This document shows, in pieces, positions 20,971 through 33,941 of a DNA stretch of 64,000 nt. The stretch comes from Phanerochaete sordida (Eukaryota; Basidiomycota; Agaricomycetes; Polyporales; Phanerochaetaceae). Each line of letters opens with the position of its first letter. Within the stretch, counting starts at the first letter, position 1. Both the position numbers and the translations under genes were made by a program. The DNA is taken from contig BPQB01000072.1 of the NCBI GenBank assembly GCA_019973155.2, positions 115,925 through 179,924 on the forward strand, read 5' to 3'. The notes under the pieces were generated by a model, which made no database searches, was not told the origin of the DNA, and was given only the letters and a program-made list of their open reading frames with translations.

Positions 20971-23640
20971 TACCTCGTCCTGCTACGTTTTGTGGCTAAT
21001 CATGACCAAGAATATATTCTATAGACGTCGCGGGCTCCTCGGAGAATGAGAGAGCGCTGTCCAATAAATCGTAAATCCTTCACAGGCATTCGTACCTCCT
21101 CCACGCGGTTTAGAGATTTTGGGGGCTTCCCGCTGCACGCAAGAGATTCGAGGACGTCCTCGCGACGTGGATGCCGCGGTGGCATGAAGCGCCACGATCA
21201 CGTGCGTCACCGGCACGCGCTTCGTGCACTGCCTCCGTCCCATTCGCCTACTCAGACCGGCGTCGCGCGACTGCTCCTCTGCAGGGCGCACGCATTTTCC
21301 TCTCCTTAGCACTCCACAGCGACGACGCCTGCGTCCCCACGGCCTCATCGGCTTCCGCGGCATGCACGCCGACCATTCTTGATCTCCCCGCTGCGTTCGC
21401 GCCTCGCCCACGCCCTGCGACCGCGGTCGGTTCGGTTGTCCGCACGCTAGCTCCTCAAGACCTCGCCATAGGCCTTGGCGGCCGTCCTAGGTTACGCCCC
21501 GCTCCGCAGATGTCTTGCTTCCGACAGCGTTCTTTCCTGCTCGCGCGACGGGCGTGACCGCGTCAGCTGCTGCCGTCGCAGTCGCCGCATGCAAGACTAA
21601 GCCGGTCAAGTCCAGCTCGGCGTCCGTCCACGACCACGCCTCCAGGAAGATGAAACTAAACGCGACAATCCTTGTCTAGAAGATACGTGGAACTCTAGGA
21701 GATGCTGGCGGGAAGCCGGAGGAAGTGTCGGTAGACTTGGAGGCGCTGCACGGTCGCCAGTACGGCGAGGACGATTATCACCAGGTGCGTATGCTGTAAT
21801 CTGCTCGACCGTCTAATGCTTACTCGGTGCGTGGTCTCTGGTCTGATCGTGGCCGCCTTCCATCATTCAAAGGAAGACGTGGCGTCGTCTCGAAGCCCGC
21901 ATACAAACACACTATCCGCTGCGTCATCCAGCGGAGGCACGTCACTTGACGGACACTGGCGCGCTCTGCCGGGAGAAACAACATGTGTGAGCATGCGCAA
22001 AGTGGGCAAGACTCTTCAAATTCATGGTACATCGTCCATCCTGCGCGCATACATGCATGACTAGTCTTGATCCTACCTAGGTGCGGGGGACGATTGAGCC
22101 CTAGTCGGCTAGCCCGGCCTCGAGTCTCGTGTGAAAGAAAGTCAACGCTGGGCTGAGCCGACGCGGAATCCCGCTCTTCGTTTCGGTGGGTGCTCAGCTC
22201 CTCTGACTTCAGCCTCGCTGACCTCCGCACATATGCAGATCGACCCCGTACGGCGCGCCAACCCGCGGCAGAGTTAGTCCAGGGTCCTCAGGCAGTACAT
22301 CTCCTCTCTGCTGGTAACCTAGCGAGAGATCATATGAGCTATGGTCGCGCTTGCAGCCAGCGCAGTGCGCTACGGCACCGCGAACGGCGAATGGAACGTC
22401 GTGAGTTGTTTGGTTGCTCGCGGAGGCTCATGATAGCTAACAGGTGTGTGACAGACTGTCGCGCCTCCCTCTCGGGAGGCCATCATGGCTCGTCAGCGAT
22501 CGTGCAAGAGGGCCGCGGGCGTCGTGACGACGAAGCTTTCCATCGGCGCAGAAGGTTCACCGGGCGTTATCCCTGAAGGTACGCTCCTTTGATGGACCCT
22601 CTTCCGTGTGGTCTCTAGGCTGACTCGTTTTGACCGTGATCTTACCAGGACCGTCGCGGTCGTCCTATTTCTCGCCGTGCGCGAGATCGTGAGCTCAGGC
22701 GTCGCTGTCCGTACGTCTCCTCCCTCAGTTTGGTACTCGGGCACGGGCTGAACAGACCGCAATATTCTAGGATATGCTGAGCCTTGCGACGACGCCTGAG
22801 TGCGCTCGACGACCCTGCGCGGCCAACGCGTACCCAGGCGGCATGCGAGGCACTCGCCCGTCATCCAGCTCCCCGACGCTCGTGATCATGGAAGAGGATC
22901 GGGCCGTCGTCGAGAAGGTACGCCTTGGCATCGTCCTCTGCGCAGGCAACGCCAAATCCGAATGTCACTCGGCAGATCTGCGAGACGCACGGCGAGGCGG
23001 GCGACACCTGAGCTGCGTTCACCTCGGAGGCGAACGCGTTCTGGTCTTGCGCTCGTCGAGGGTAGTCGTGAGCGGAGCACGGACGTATGGTACGGAGCGG
23101 TTGCGAATCTGCAATGCGTGGATTGCTGATTAGACGGCTCAGCGTCCCCTATGCAAGCGTCCGCAGCTCGTGTGCGAACCGATGCAGGACATCGAGAGCA
23201 ACGGCTCGTGAGAACGGCCGCTGGGCATGTCGGCGACGGTGCGTACTCCTCGAGCGGGCCTCCTTCGCTGCGATTTGGGCCCTTGCGTCGGTCCTGATAC
23301 TCTTTGCAGGTGACTTCCTCGCCATCATTGCCTTTCTTCAAGACGGACGACGAACACGCAACTGCGCGGGGTTTCGTTCATCGGATGGTCGGGCGTGCGA
23401 TACGGCTCCACGGGCCATGTGCGTATCCTGCGCTCACATCGATCCGCGCGAGTTGACTGCAGTCATGATAGGCACGGACGAGCAAGAATATGCATCGTAA
23501 AGCGAGAGTTGCTCTACGACGAGCGCTACGCGTGTACCGTTCGGCGCATAGACGCTGCGAAGCACGCGCGACCCGCGCATCCTACGATGGTAAGATGCGT
23601 GTTCTGCGCCCCTGCCCATTGGTCATGGCTGAAGATTTGA
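20971..23640 (+). pseudogene. block F remnant, unit 2
   Basis: Order of readable pieces: a CACGATCACGTGCGTC segment near 21190, CFRQRSFLLARRA near 21520, GDAGGKPEEVSVDLEALHGR near 21700-21765 before a GTGCGT donor, MVALAASAVRYGTANGEWNV near 22340-22398 before GTGAGT, and VTTKLSIGAEGSPGVIPE near 22520-22574. Then come AVVLFLAVREIVSSGVAV near 22650-22705, TLVIMEEDRAVVEK near 22878-22916, and a final exon region to about 23460. A single multi-exon gene is likely in the ancestor. Stops and shifted frames are frequent. This is the empty-site reference for the insertions in units 3 and 4. Confidence 0.45.
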
Positions 23641-24075
23641 CAGGCCTATCGGGACAATCGGGACAACGATGCGCAGTCGCGGATCTTTGCGAGCTTGGGC
23701 GCGGCTTCCGCTGTGTCGTAACGCGAGAACTGGTATTGCTCTATCGGACGTCGGATGTACCGTACGCCTCTCGATGTCTGCAACATATATGATGCATGAG
23801 ATCTTCGCTGATTTCGATATATCTGTACGAACCGTGGCTTCCTTTACAGGCGCTGCATGTGACGTTCTCGGGCGGCACCTGCGTTGCGATAAGAAGGGAC
23901 GCGTCTTCTTCTACGTGCAGAGGCCATGCGCACAGGTACACGAAGCAAGGCGGTGCACCACGAGCTTCCCTGCATGCACGCGCGCTTTGCCGAGAGACCT
24001 GTGCTGGGGCTCATACCGATTGCAGCGTGCTCTCCCACGCAAGGCTTTCCTCCCACCGCCACCTCGACTCGCCCC
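23641..24075 (+). promoter_or_regulatory. promoter region of DUF6535 gene 3
   Basis: Contains an AT-rich ATATATGATGCAT element at about 23786-23798, a TGCGATAAGAAGG motif near 23883 and GGTGCACCACGAGC near 23953. All three recur at the same relative positions before genes 4 and 5. Nearly identical to 53724-54015 at an offset of 29,940 bases. Confidence 0.5.
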
Positions 24076-27000
24076 ATGTCGAACCCGTCGCCCTCGCCAT
24101 CAAGGGCAGCTTCCAGCCATAGTCTTTCCCAAGTCGAACTTCCGGAGGAGGCTCGCAATGCCACAAATCCTGCTTCCGAAGCTGGAGATATAGCAGAAGA
24201 GCGCCGTACCGACGCAGCGTCGGGCGCGAGTGAAGCTAACAGCCATGATCCTCGCCCCAAGCAATTGCAGCAGGAGCCTTCACCCGGGCCACTCGGCGGC
24301 GTAGCTGGCGCCGCCAATGACGAGCCTGCAACTGCGGCCTCGGTGCCCGTCCCTCAGGAGCTTTTAACAAAGCTTATCGATGCACTATCCAAAGTATGTA
24401 TGATGCTGCCGGAATATTGTCGCTAGACTAACTCTTAGCCAAAGCTCGAGCCACCGGAGAAGGTTTCAGGGTGGGCAGGCATCGAAGGGCACCTGTTCAA
24501 GCACGACACCGAGGAGATGGAATACTATGGGAAGGATATTGATACGCTTTTGGTGTTTGTGCGTCACTAATTATTGGGTCCGATCCGGAACCCTCACTAT
24601 ACATGTTTCCCCAGGCTGGATTGTTCTCCGCATTCCTCACTGCATTCGTTGTGCAGACCTACCCGATGCTCACTGATGACGATAGTTCCACCACTAACCA
24701 GCTCCTCGCATTCAGCGTCTCGATGCAGCTCCGCACCACTGGCACGATTACCCCTTCCACCGTCAACTCCACACTCACATCCCTCATCGATGCACAGCCA
24801 TTCTCCCCTCCAACATCCTCACGAGCAATCAACATCCTCTTCTTCCTCAGCCTCGTTCTCAGTCTCTCTGCCGCTCTGTTTGGCATCCTTGCGAAGCAGT
24901 GGCTTCGCGAGTACCTCCGCTGGAATTCCCCTCTGGCCCTACCCCGAGAGAACGTACTCGTTCGCCAAGACCGCATCGAGGCGTGGGAATCATGGAACGT
25001 CGCGGCGACAATGGCATCCATCCCCGCCCTTTTGGAGCTCGCCATGGTGCTTTTCCTCTGCGGCGTCGTTGTGCTTCTGTGGACACTTGACGACGTCGTC
25101 GCCATCATTATCACCATATTTGCTGCGCTCTTCTTGATCGCAGCAGCAATGTTCACACTCCTCCCTATCATGTACAAGCGCTGCCCGTACAAGTCACCTA
25201 CCGCCTGGGCCTGTGTTGTAGCATATGCGGTAGCACAGCGCCTCTGCATCTATGGCGCTGTATCATTCACTGCGCAGTGGGCAGAGCCCCCGCAGAAGCA
25301 GGATGACACACCCTTGTACAAATTTAGATGGCAACAGCTACAGCATGTCATGTCAAGTTATCATCACACACACTCCGCTACAGCTTGGCGCTCCATTTTG
25401 AGCTCTTGGAGAGACAGGGATCTTGAAAGCTGCCGGGAGGTACGAGGCAAGCCTGGCAGGAAGCCGTACATAAGCGCCAAGGTGAAATCAGTTACATTAG
25501 ATTCTATCAAAGAGGTAGACCCCAGACTGCCCAGAGATAGAGCCAGCAATCTTGCAGACTGGGTCCTGAAAGCCATTGCAGAGACCGCACTTCTGGTTCG
25601 TGCACTTGACTGGGTGCAGCTCTCGTCACAAGATGTGCGAGTACAGACCTACATCTCGGAATGTGCTGAGTCAGGCTGCGGCCGTCCTTTGGATCCCGTC
25701 TTTGACGCAGAAGATTGCTGCGCGGCATATCTTGTGGTGTGGAGGGCTATTCTTCTTGCTATGCAGCAGAATCTGCTTGACAAGCCATACACTGGATTAG
25801 ACAGCTCAGATGCGCCACAGGACTCACCTGGCTTGCTAGACCAGAGCAACAGACTTGGAGAGCAGGTCGATGAGTACGCTGAAAACATCGGACGCCATCA
25901 ATACCACTACTTTGAGATACTCCGTCCCATGAAAGATTGGGGCCAGGAATGTACAACATCAAGGAAGGAGCTAGCTGTCCAGTGCATCGTCGCAGATCTC
26001 AAGCGTGCCATTAGCCGGGATGCTGGCGAAGCGGCGTGTAGACCTGCGATAGATATGCAGGTTATTCTTTGCTATCTGCACGCTGGAGCTGGCGACAAGC
26101 CCACATGGTACTTGGAAGCTGTTCCTGCTGTGTTGACAGCCTCATCACAGCTTTGGCACAAGCTGAAGCACATGTACGAGCCTATTTGCCTGGAGCTTGC
26201 AGAGCGCAGTAGGCTCAAGATCACATCAAAGAACAACTTAGGTTTGTTTAATCTATCTGGTTCCCAATCGCAATATCACTCATCGATATTATTGTGATAG
26301 TGCTCTCGGATGAAGGAACAACACCTGCTGAAACAGCTGCCTTGTTGCGGCAGTGGTTCAACGAAGATTTTGCGTTAGCAAACGAGGAATACTTCCGCGT
26401 GTTCTTCTTGATCACTCGGCAGTGGCTCAACCATGAGCAGCTGCGTACTACTGAGCAAGCCCATTTTGAGGCCATCTTGCGCAAGATATCCCTGGCACTG
26501 GAAGCATTTGCAGCAAGCCATACCTGTGAGACGTTCCCTGCAGCATGGGAGAAACTTCGCGATGTTATCTGGAGTTTACGACAGAAGGCCGATGGAACGT
26601 TCACGGAGGCGCAGCTTCTGTGCACGGAGTTCCGACGTGTGGCACATGCATGCGAAAGGATCTACCCTTTGAATGCTGAAAGGTTCATTGCCTGGTACAT
26701 ACATTCCATTATGTGCATTGCCCACAAGGAGGTCGAAGTGTGCGAGGAAGGCACGGACTGCCTTTGGTCCGAACACCAGTGCGATGTCAACCGGAGTGAC
26801 TGGGATGAACCTTGCGCAACGCTTGAAGCAAAATGCCCCGTTCTGCACAAGATCCGAGAGCGTGCTCAGAAGCCACCGCGCAGCAGCGCACCATCCATCC
26901 CCGCTTCAATGTCCGCCGTGCCCGCTTCGCCAACGCAGGGATCACGTCCAGTCAATGACTCCACCAGAGTTTCTAGGCTTGAGCCGTCCGTAGCGTTCCA

Positions 27001-27328
27001 AGAGGACTCCGAACTGCAGCAGAGCTGCGGGCAGCGCGAGACGGATGTCACCTGGTGGAGACGGCTTGTCGCGCTGCCGTCTGTTGTGGTCTCCCACGTC
27101 GCACAGTGGTGGACCTCGCTCGCAGGGCGCGCTGCTGCAGGCGTCGGCGGTTCGCAGCTACCAGTGGTCGAGAATATACCCATGCAGGACGTTGAAGCGG
27201 CGGCAGGTGACGGTGCAGATGAAGCTGGGTCGGAGGCGGAGGATAGGCAGGGTGAAGGGGATTCAGAGAAACTGGTGGAAGATCGCGATTCGGCGATGGT
27301 GCTGTACGGTGATTCAAACGCGGTCTAG
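24076..27328 (+). CDS. DUF6535-type four-helix membrane protein, array copy 3
   Basis: Exons 24076-24393, 24439-24558, 24615-26241 and 26301-27328 give 1030 residues. Introns are 45, 56 and 59 nt. Exon 1 encodes a Ser/Pro/Glu-rich region ending VPQELLTKLIDALSK. Exon 2 has EKVSGWAGIEGHLFKHD and IDTLLVF. Exon 3 starts AGLFSAFLTAFVVQT and holds four membrane helices, the KQWLREYLRWNSPLALPREN loop, and a linker with one copy of WAEPPQKQDDTP, a unit expanded fourfold in gene 5. The third intron splits a Val codon as in the other copies. The C-terminal exon is nearly identical to that of gene 2. The start at 24076 is preferred because the same ATG context (GCCCCATGTCGAACCC) is kept in gene 5 and gene 4 starts alike. 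Function unknown. Confidence 0.9.
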
Positions 27329-27414
27329 CCTGCTTTCTGGACTTCGTAACCTCCGATCTTGTTTCATGGATTTGTATTTATGAGCTTCGTACAACGCCGT
27401 GTACAGTCTCTTGG

Positions 27415-28648
27415 AAAATTATGATATACGTGCGCTACAGCGATACCGCGCGTGGCCGCCGGACGCGCTCGAGATCGCCCAGAAGACTCTGGGCTGCGTC
27501 CTGCACATCTGCAAGTCGCTCGCTCGACGCTCAGCCACACTGTCTTTTGCGACCTCGCGAACACGCCCGCACCACTGCTGCAGGTGAGATGGAGTCAGCA
27601 CCAGCGCGAGTACAAAGGTCCGAGTGCTCGTACCCGCTATTTGCGAAGCGCTTCGTCGTGGCGCGCTGCGTAATCCCAGTCTCCGTGCATGCAGGAGTCT
27701 GCATCGCGAAGGTGGCGAATGCGTCGAAGCAGCTCGTGTATGGACGACCTGTACACCGATCAACAATTTGGTACGCTGTCAGGGGACAGGAGAGCCTACC
27801 TGGATAATCTATGGATACTCGTCCTCCGCTGCGGCCGTCACTGCAAACGCTGTCGTATCGGTGGCTGTCTTCTGTCAACAATGAGACTCGAGAGTACCGC
27901 AAGGACGCACATACCGCGATGTCCTGCATGCGCGCGTCGACGAGCGAGCGAGCATTGGAACGCAACGGACCGCATTACCAGCTCTTCGCGCACGCCGCAC
28001 ACGATCGGCGAATTGTCTGCGTAGGCGCTGCTATGGACGGCCTGCGCCGCCGTAATAGACTACAGTCTATTGAGGATGTGCCGTCAGGCCTGTGTCCGGG
28101 CTGCGATGATGAGCTGAAACTGGATGCAAAAATTATGCGTCATACCTTCAACGTTAGCTCTGTCTAGAGCTGTATCATGGCGGCCAATCAATAGCCCTTG
28201 GAGCGGTTGTGCGCTAGGGCTAGGATGTGGAGCTTTCGGGTGTTGGCGACGTCGAGATCGGGCACATTTTCGCGCTAGACCAGGCGTACGTCAGCCGCGA
28301 GAGGTAAGGCATATACAAAGAAAACTCACTCCACCGATGCAGCTGCAAACGGCTGTCTTTGGCCCAATTTGCATGAGCGGGATGATTTTTGAGGCGACGG
28401 GAGCAAGAGCTGCACGAGGTCCGAATGCTCTCTGAGAGACAAAAACCTGTCGCGAGCATCAGCTGGAGGAGCAGGCAACTCGACACAACCTACCTCAGAC
28501 GTTCGCGGAGGGGAAGATTGGTAAGCGAGGTTTTGTCTGCGTCCCGACAGGCAGACGGGTCATCCAGCTGCTCGGCGAGAACGATGGGCACGATGTGAAG
28601 GATACGTCCCACTGGGAGGGAAGGTCTGCTCACCGTAGTAGGAGACAT
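27415..28648 (-). pseudogene. family B remnant of unit 3
   Basis: Tail to tail with DUF6535 gene 3. Exon 1 is open: MSPTTVSRPSLPVGRILHIV then VLAEQLDDPSACR, from 28648 to a GTAGGT donor near 28497. It retains a degraded F-box-like shape. Exon 2 (about 28415-28335) reads LAPVASKIIPLMQIG. In exon 3 the TRKLHILALAHNRSKGY segment near 28250-28190 runs into a stop, and another stop follows where the intact copies have IAALIRLR. C-terminal exons near 27700-27430 remain visible. Probably a recent pseudogene. Confidence 0.65.
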
Positions 28649-29059
28649 CGTCCGGAATCTTCCGACGAGGCTGGTGCTCGACGACATCCGAGTGCTGTCC
28701 TGGCAGGAGGCGCGACCAAAAGCGGCGCAGGATCCTGCCGGCCGTGCCGGACGCCACCCCGCTGACACCGTGTCCTATTTGGGGAAGGTGCTGCTCGTCG
28801 GCGGGCGCACCACGGTCACGTGCGTGCCAGCGTTCAAGGACGCGCGCTACCAGGGCGGGCTCTGTGACCGACGGCCATGTCTCCAGGACATCCGCGCCTT
28901 CCGTCCGGTCCCAGGACTCTGCGCTAATCCAGCACTGGCGATATTTTGTGTCCCCTGGGCTCGACCACCGCCGGTTGTGCATAAGCCTCCTCCCCGCCCC
29001 GCATAGCCTGAGACATCGACTTAATCCTACCCATCTTGCGAGTCGGGCTCCTCTTCGAG
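28649..29059. other. conserved B-upstream segment and spacer
   Basis: About 28650-28830 is the conserved upstream block (CGCCACCCCG, CCTATTTGGGG, then CACGTGCGTGCC). The remainder shows no supported gene. Confidence 0.35.
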
Positions 29060-30150
29060 CAGTCCTGTGCCTCTGGGCGGCTTAACACTGCGGGTGTAGG
29101 TGGTCTCAAGCGGCGTTTTAGAGGCGGTGAGCTCGAATACGGCTCGGTGCGTCCGGTACTCGTCTACGCTGCCGCTTTGCACTGATGTCGTGGTATAGAG
29201 GCCTTCTGACGACCTGTGGAGATATTGGCAAGCGTATGAGCGAGAATAGCGGTGGCTGTATGAGATTGCACGCGAGCTGCATGCTCTCAACGTTCTCAAC
29301 ATTTAATCCTCGTGCGTATGCGTTTTGTATTTCAATATCTTGGCTCACGGTCCGCACCTTCCTAGGCTGCCTATTCCACTGGTTCCTGCATATCATGCGA
29401 ACGTCGAAGATCTCATCACGTACTCGCGCACGGAGTCGTAGTCGTTCCTCAAGCTCAAAATTCCCACTCCCGTCCAGCTTCGCGCCCTCGTGAGCTCGCT
29501 CTCGTACGCGGTCAGCTGCCCCGACGTGCTTTCAAGAGCCTTCGTCGCCTAGCCTGTATTCCAAACATGTTGTTTTTTCCCGTATCACCACCTCCAACTC
29601 TCTTATCGCGGCGCTCAACATCGCCTCCGTGGCCATCACGGCTCTCGAGGCTTCCGCTCGGAGACCACTTCCAGCGAACCTCGCAGCCTTCTAAGGTCTT
29701 CGAGCGCGTGCAATACCGGTCTGGCAGCAATGGCCTCGCAGGAATCAAGACAAGGGCGACCTACTCTCCGTCAGAGGCAGCAGCAGCCGCATTTCAGCTG
29801 GCGCTTTGTCGGTTCGACGTCGTCAAAATCCCTCTCGAGCACCGTGGTCTGTGTCAAGTCGCCCAAGGCTGCCGTGACCAGACCCTCAGGACCGGCGTTC
29901 TTTCTCGGAAGCCATGGAGCGACGCGATGAAAGGAGGCCAGGGAGCTGATTGAGGCGGCGACGGGACGCGCGCTGCGTGTCAACGGCTGGTACGTCTTCT
30001 TCTGCCGGGACGCAGTCTCGTCGTCGACGTGCTCGTCGACATCTCCGAGCCTCTCACGTTCGCCCTGGTTACGACTCGCAGCACGCTCGAGATCATCCAT
30101 ACACGAAGACATGCGCGCTATTTATTCGCCCTAGCTCCCTCTCCCTACAC
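29060..30150 (+). pseudogene. block C remnant, unit 3
   Basis: Same order as in units 2 and 4: CVRYSSTLPLCTDVVV then a stop, DDLWRYWQAYERE then a stop, YEIARELHALNVLN, and IPTPVQLRALVSSLSYAVSC with PDVLSRAF (about 29460-29550). Then SLIAALNIASVAITALEASA (about 29600-29660) and FDVVKIPLEHRGLC (about 29813-29860). Stops occur inside otherwise good frames. Unrecognised family. Confidence 0.4.
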
Positions 30151-31380
30151 CATGCCCCGCGACTCCTCGTCCCACCACAAAGCACCCCTTCTCCCAATCC
30201 TGCAGCGCAACGGCCTCATACGCCCACATTTCACGCTACATCATCTCAAGCTCCGCGCCGCCTTCGCGGCACATCTGACATCTTCTGGACCTATCCGCGA
30301 TTTTGGGGCGCGCGCCTCGAGCTCGTGCGCCACGACGAGCCCTCCACGCCGTCGCGCGATGGGAAGACGGCCCGTATCCGAGAACGAGGCTTCCTACCGG
30401 CTGTTCGTCTCCGACCATAAGGAAATGACTGCGCGGAAGAACGCCTCACGAGCACGACCTCGAAATCTGTGCTGGTGTCCATTCCCATGCGCCGTCAGCC
30501 CTCCGAAGCCATGGCTTGCGGGCGTGCCGCGCGTCACAGAACCGACCGAACACGACTTGGGAGCTCAGAGGTCTACATGGGTCGGTTCTGCTCGAGACCT
30601 CCAGAAGTGGGAGGCTCGCGCTTGGCGAGCACGGGAGACCAGGCGCGTTCAATCAGCTGTGTCGCTGTGTGCTGCCGCTGATGTCTAGGTTCGCAGTGTC
30701 ATCGAACTGCTTCGCCGCGTTGGACGCCACTCTCGAGGCGCAGGAGCTTTGTAGATGCAGTACGCGCATGCCTCGCACACCTCTGTGGTCCATCGTACGC
30801 TGTCTGAGGTCAACGTCGTCCTCGCAGATCTCCCACATCGCCATCGTTTTTCACAATGAAGGCGACGCATCCGCCGTCGGACGGGTCCTCTCCCATCCAT
30901 TGCAAAGACTATCACGCAGTTCGCCCTCGCGATCAGCCCGCGCCGACCGTCGACTCCCGTCTCAACGGCATCTCGCGCATGATCGCGCTATCGCGAGGGC
31001 GCCATGGAGGGAGAGAAGCAGCGCCTTGGCGGCAGGCCGTGAACAGGTCCGACGTCGACAATCCGCAAAGCTTTAAGAAGAAGACCAGGGGTCGAAGGGT
31101 CCGGTTGAGGCGGACGCCCGGCTGCGGACGATTGTTGCCAGCTCGAGGCTTGAGGCGATGCGAGAGCGAGTCCGGTCGCTGGAAATCCGGGCCTGTCGAA
31201 CGCGCGAGAAGGTGAGCATGCTAGTTCCATACCTTTTGCGCTGTCGCTGATCTGTTGCTTGCTGACGTGCTATAGCACCGAAGGCAGGCGTTGCAGCAGG
31301 GCTCTGACCTGCTCTTCGGCCTCAGGTCGTCCATCCTCGACATATCCGCACGCGTGTACGGCAGTTATCCAAGTCTACTT
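30151..31380 (+). pseudogene. block D remnant, unit 3
   Basis: Pieces are ARLELVRHDEPSTPSRDGKT at about 30310-30375, TVDSRLNGISRMIALSRGR at about 30945-31005, and a coiled-coil-like exon RLRTIVASSRLEAMRERVRS ending at a GTGAGC donor at 31213. After a 65-nt intron comes SDLLFGLRSSILDISARV near 31302-31355. The equivalents in units 2 and 4 have different frames at several joints. Not recognised. Confidence 0.4.
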
Positions 31381-32500
31381 TGTCATCTGCGACATGTCTG
31401 TCCTTGTTGTCGCCCCATTCATCTCCTTTCCTCGGCTCTCAACGCGTCCCACCCATTCATCTCGATTCCCGACGCGAATCTCGAAGCTCACGCACGAAGA
31501 ACTCTACCACCATATCGTGCGCCACTGGCGCGCCCCCACCCACCTGCGATCGCTCGATGTCAGCAAAATCGAGCGTACCAAGCTGCCCAAAGACACCCTC
31601 GCGCGCGGCGACGTCACGCTTTAGTCTAGCCGTCCGACCGTTGCCGTAGAGCTCGCGACCACGACCTTTGACAAGGCGCACCAGGCGCGGGCGACACGCT
31701 GTCTGAGGCGGCACTGCGCCCGTGGATGCGCAGCCGCTCTCGCGGGCTGCACAACGACGCATTTTGCCAGCAACACATGTGCGTCCCTGCCGTCTGCCTA
31801 GAGCGCGTCCCGCGAGAGATCGCGATGGGAATGCGTTTTGCACTTCAAAGGCGTGGGCGCATGTAGAGGGCGCGCTGAACATATCGAGGATGGCGGCGGG
31901 GAGCGTTCTGCGCTATCTTGGACGAGGGGATCATACTCGAGACGGTCGACGCTGTCGACGCCTCAGCGGCGCGCCCCCTCTCATGAATCAATTGTACCGC
32001 TACGTCTCGTACAGCGACGGTATGTCACTTCTGGATCGCAGAGGCACAGGCGCTGACTCTGCGAGAATTGCAGACTGGGCGATGCTTGCCCTGATCTTCG
32101 CGCAGCTGAAGGGCTCAGGAGAGTTCGTCCATGCGTTTTGGCCGCTTGGTCCATCAAGGAGCGGTCATCGCGGCCTCTTTCTGGGCGGAGAACGACGGCT
32201 GGCTCTGCGCAGATGTCGACCTTTTCTTGGTTCCAACGTCGATTGGGGCGCGGCGCGCCCCATTGCAAGGATTGTTACCGTCGCGTACGGCCGGGTCGCC
32301 CGAGAGGGTCGGTCTCAAAATCCTCGGAGAGTGGTCGAATGCGGATTGCAGGCGGCCGCGCTAGGTCCTCGCAGTACGGTGGTCAGGACGCGGGAGTGAA
32401 TAGCGAGAGCTCTAGGATCGCTGGCGTGTTGGTTAACGTGCCCAGGGAGCCCCTGCCTTAGGACTAGGCCGTGCTCTACCTCTGCCTCGTCTTGCCTCGT
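31381..32500 (+). pseudogene. block E remnant, unit 3
   Basis: The best copy of the first part: KLTHEELYHHIVRHWRAPTH then LRSLDVSKIERTKLPKD, open from about 31484 to the stop near 31622. The well-conserved second half has ADSARIADWAMLALIFAQLK (about 32050-32110) and HQGAVIAASFWAENDGWLCA (about 32150-32210). It ends with GGRARSSQYGGQDAGVNSES and a stop near 32461, matching unit 4 closely. Function not recognised. Confidence 0.4.
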
Positions 32501-32926
32501 CTTGCTACGTTTTGTGTATTCCTTGGGGGTCACGAGAGACTCCTCGGGGAATGTGGCAGCGATTTTCAATAAATCATAGAGTCTCCGCAGGCTTTTTTTT
32601 TATCTTCTCCACGCGGTGTAGCGATTTCAACGGCTTCTCGCTGCAGGCAAGAGATTCGAAGAAGTCCTTGCGACTGCCGTGGATGCCGCGGTGACATGGC
32701 GCACCACGATCACGTGCGTCATGCCACGCGCGACCAGCACAGCCGCGCTTCGTCCGCCTACCCAGACCCATCGCGCGACTGCTCCTCTCCAGAGCGCACG
32801 CATTGTCCACTCCTTATCACTCCACAGCGACGACGCCTGCGTCTCCACGGCTTCAGCTCCAAAGCTTCAAAGCTTCATCGGCGCCCGCGGCGTGCACGTC
32901 GACCATCCTTGACACAGGGGGCAAAG

Positions 32927-32967
32927 ACGAGATGGAGTCGATTTCGCTGAAATCGACTCCATCTCGT
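32927..32967. repeat. hairpin in the left transposon end
   Basis: Perfect inverted repeat with 19-bp arms (32927-32945 and 32949-32967) and a 3-base loop GCT. The arm core is GGAGTCGATTTC. It lies inside the left terminal repeat of the element. Confidence 0.85.
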
Positions 32968-33906
32968 ATGGAGTCAGACATGGAGTCGGACCAGCTTTGA
33001 TCGGTCTTTCTCGGCGGCGCTGTCTCGTGATACGCGCCGAGGTCCGAGGGACGTGGTTGCCAAGCGTCGGGATTTACCATATGCGGTAGCCCGATGCAGT
33101 GCTGTGCTCACGTGGCAGAAGCGAGCTGAGCCTGGACAGCCCAGTCGGGGTCCAGGGCCAGCCTGGTGGTGTCACCAGCACCGACAAGGCTCTCGCAGAA
33201 CAAATCGGGTGTATGGGCCTCAGTCGTGCGCACTCAGGCGGCGGGCGGCGAAGCGCGCCTGACCGTGGCTGGCAGGCGTCCCTTTTGCACGGATATGATA
33301 ATTCCGAGTGTTTTTGGGCAGCGCTTTGCAGCCTAATTCGTGAATCCCGCTACTCTTTGGGTGAAGCTAAGTGTATGAGCCTCAGGCACCGGTCTCGGAT
33401 ACCTGGCTGACAGCGACATAAATTCAGCGGACTACTTTACATGCACAACTCAGGTCAACGCCACGCCTGGCGGGTAGTTCCTACACTTAAATCGCCTCGA
33501 AGGCACGAAGCCCCAGGCTGACTTCGGGACCTCGGACGCCGCCTCCCGCGCACCCGAGACCCTGGCACCGCCGCCGCGCCGCTCACGTATTGCCCCACAC
33601 CGCGCCTCCGTCCTAGCGCACCTCAGCTGAGGCGACGTCCCCAACATTGTACCTGCCGTAGCACTGCCCGAATAGACAGCTTTGTGCGCGCAAAACGGCG
33701 ACGGGACCGTGCGCGTCGGCGCGCGAGAGGTCCCGCGGGACCCTGCGCGACGTCCATCACGAACTGATGCTCGGTACCGCGGTCCCATCGCGTCGCGACG
33801 CAGACAGGCATGCGCAGTGCGCCGGGCCCGAAGCGCCTGAGTTGCGCGTCTATCTCGAGTTCCGCTCGGATCACAGCTAGGTCGACTCCATGTGCGACTC
33901 CATACG

Positions 33907-33941
33907 AGATGGAGTCGATTTCAGCGAAATCGACTCCATCT
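33907..33941. repeat. hairpin in the right transposon end
   Basis: Inverted repeat with 16-bp arms (33907-33922 and 33926-33941) and loop AGC. It is the mirror copy of the hairpin in the left end. Confidence 0.85.

Noticed and set aside
23926..24075. Upstream in-frame ATG extending DUF6535 gene 3 by 50 codons (also at 12569 for gene 2 and 53866 for gene 5)
   Set aside because: The same region is out of frame upstream of gene 4, and the conserved CCCCATG context favours the downstream start.
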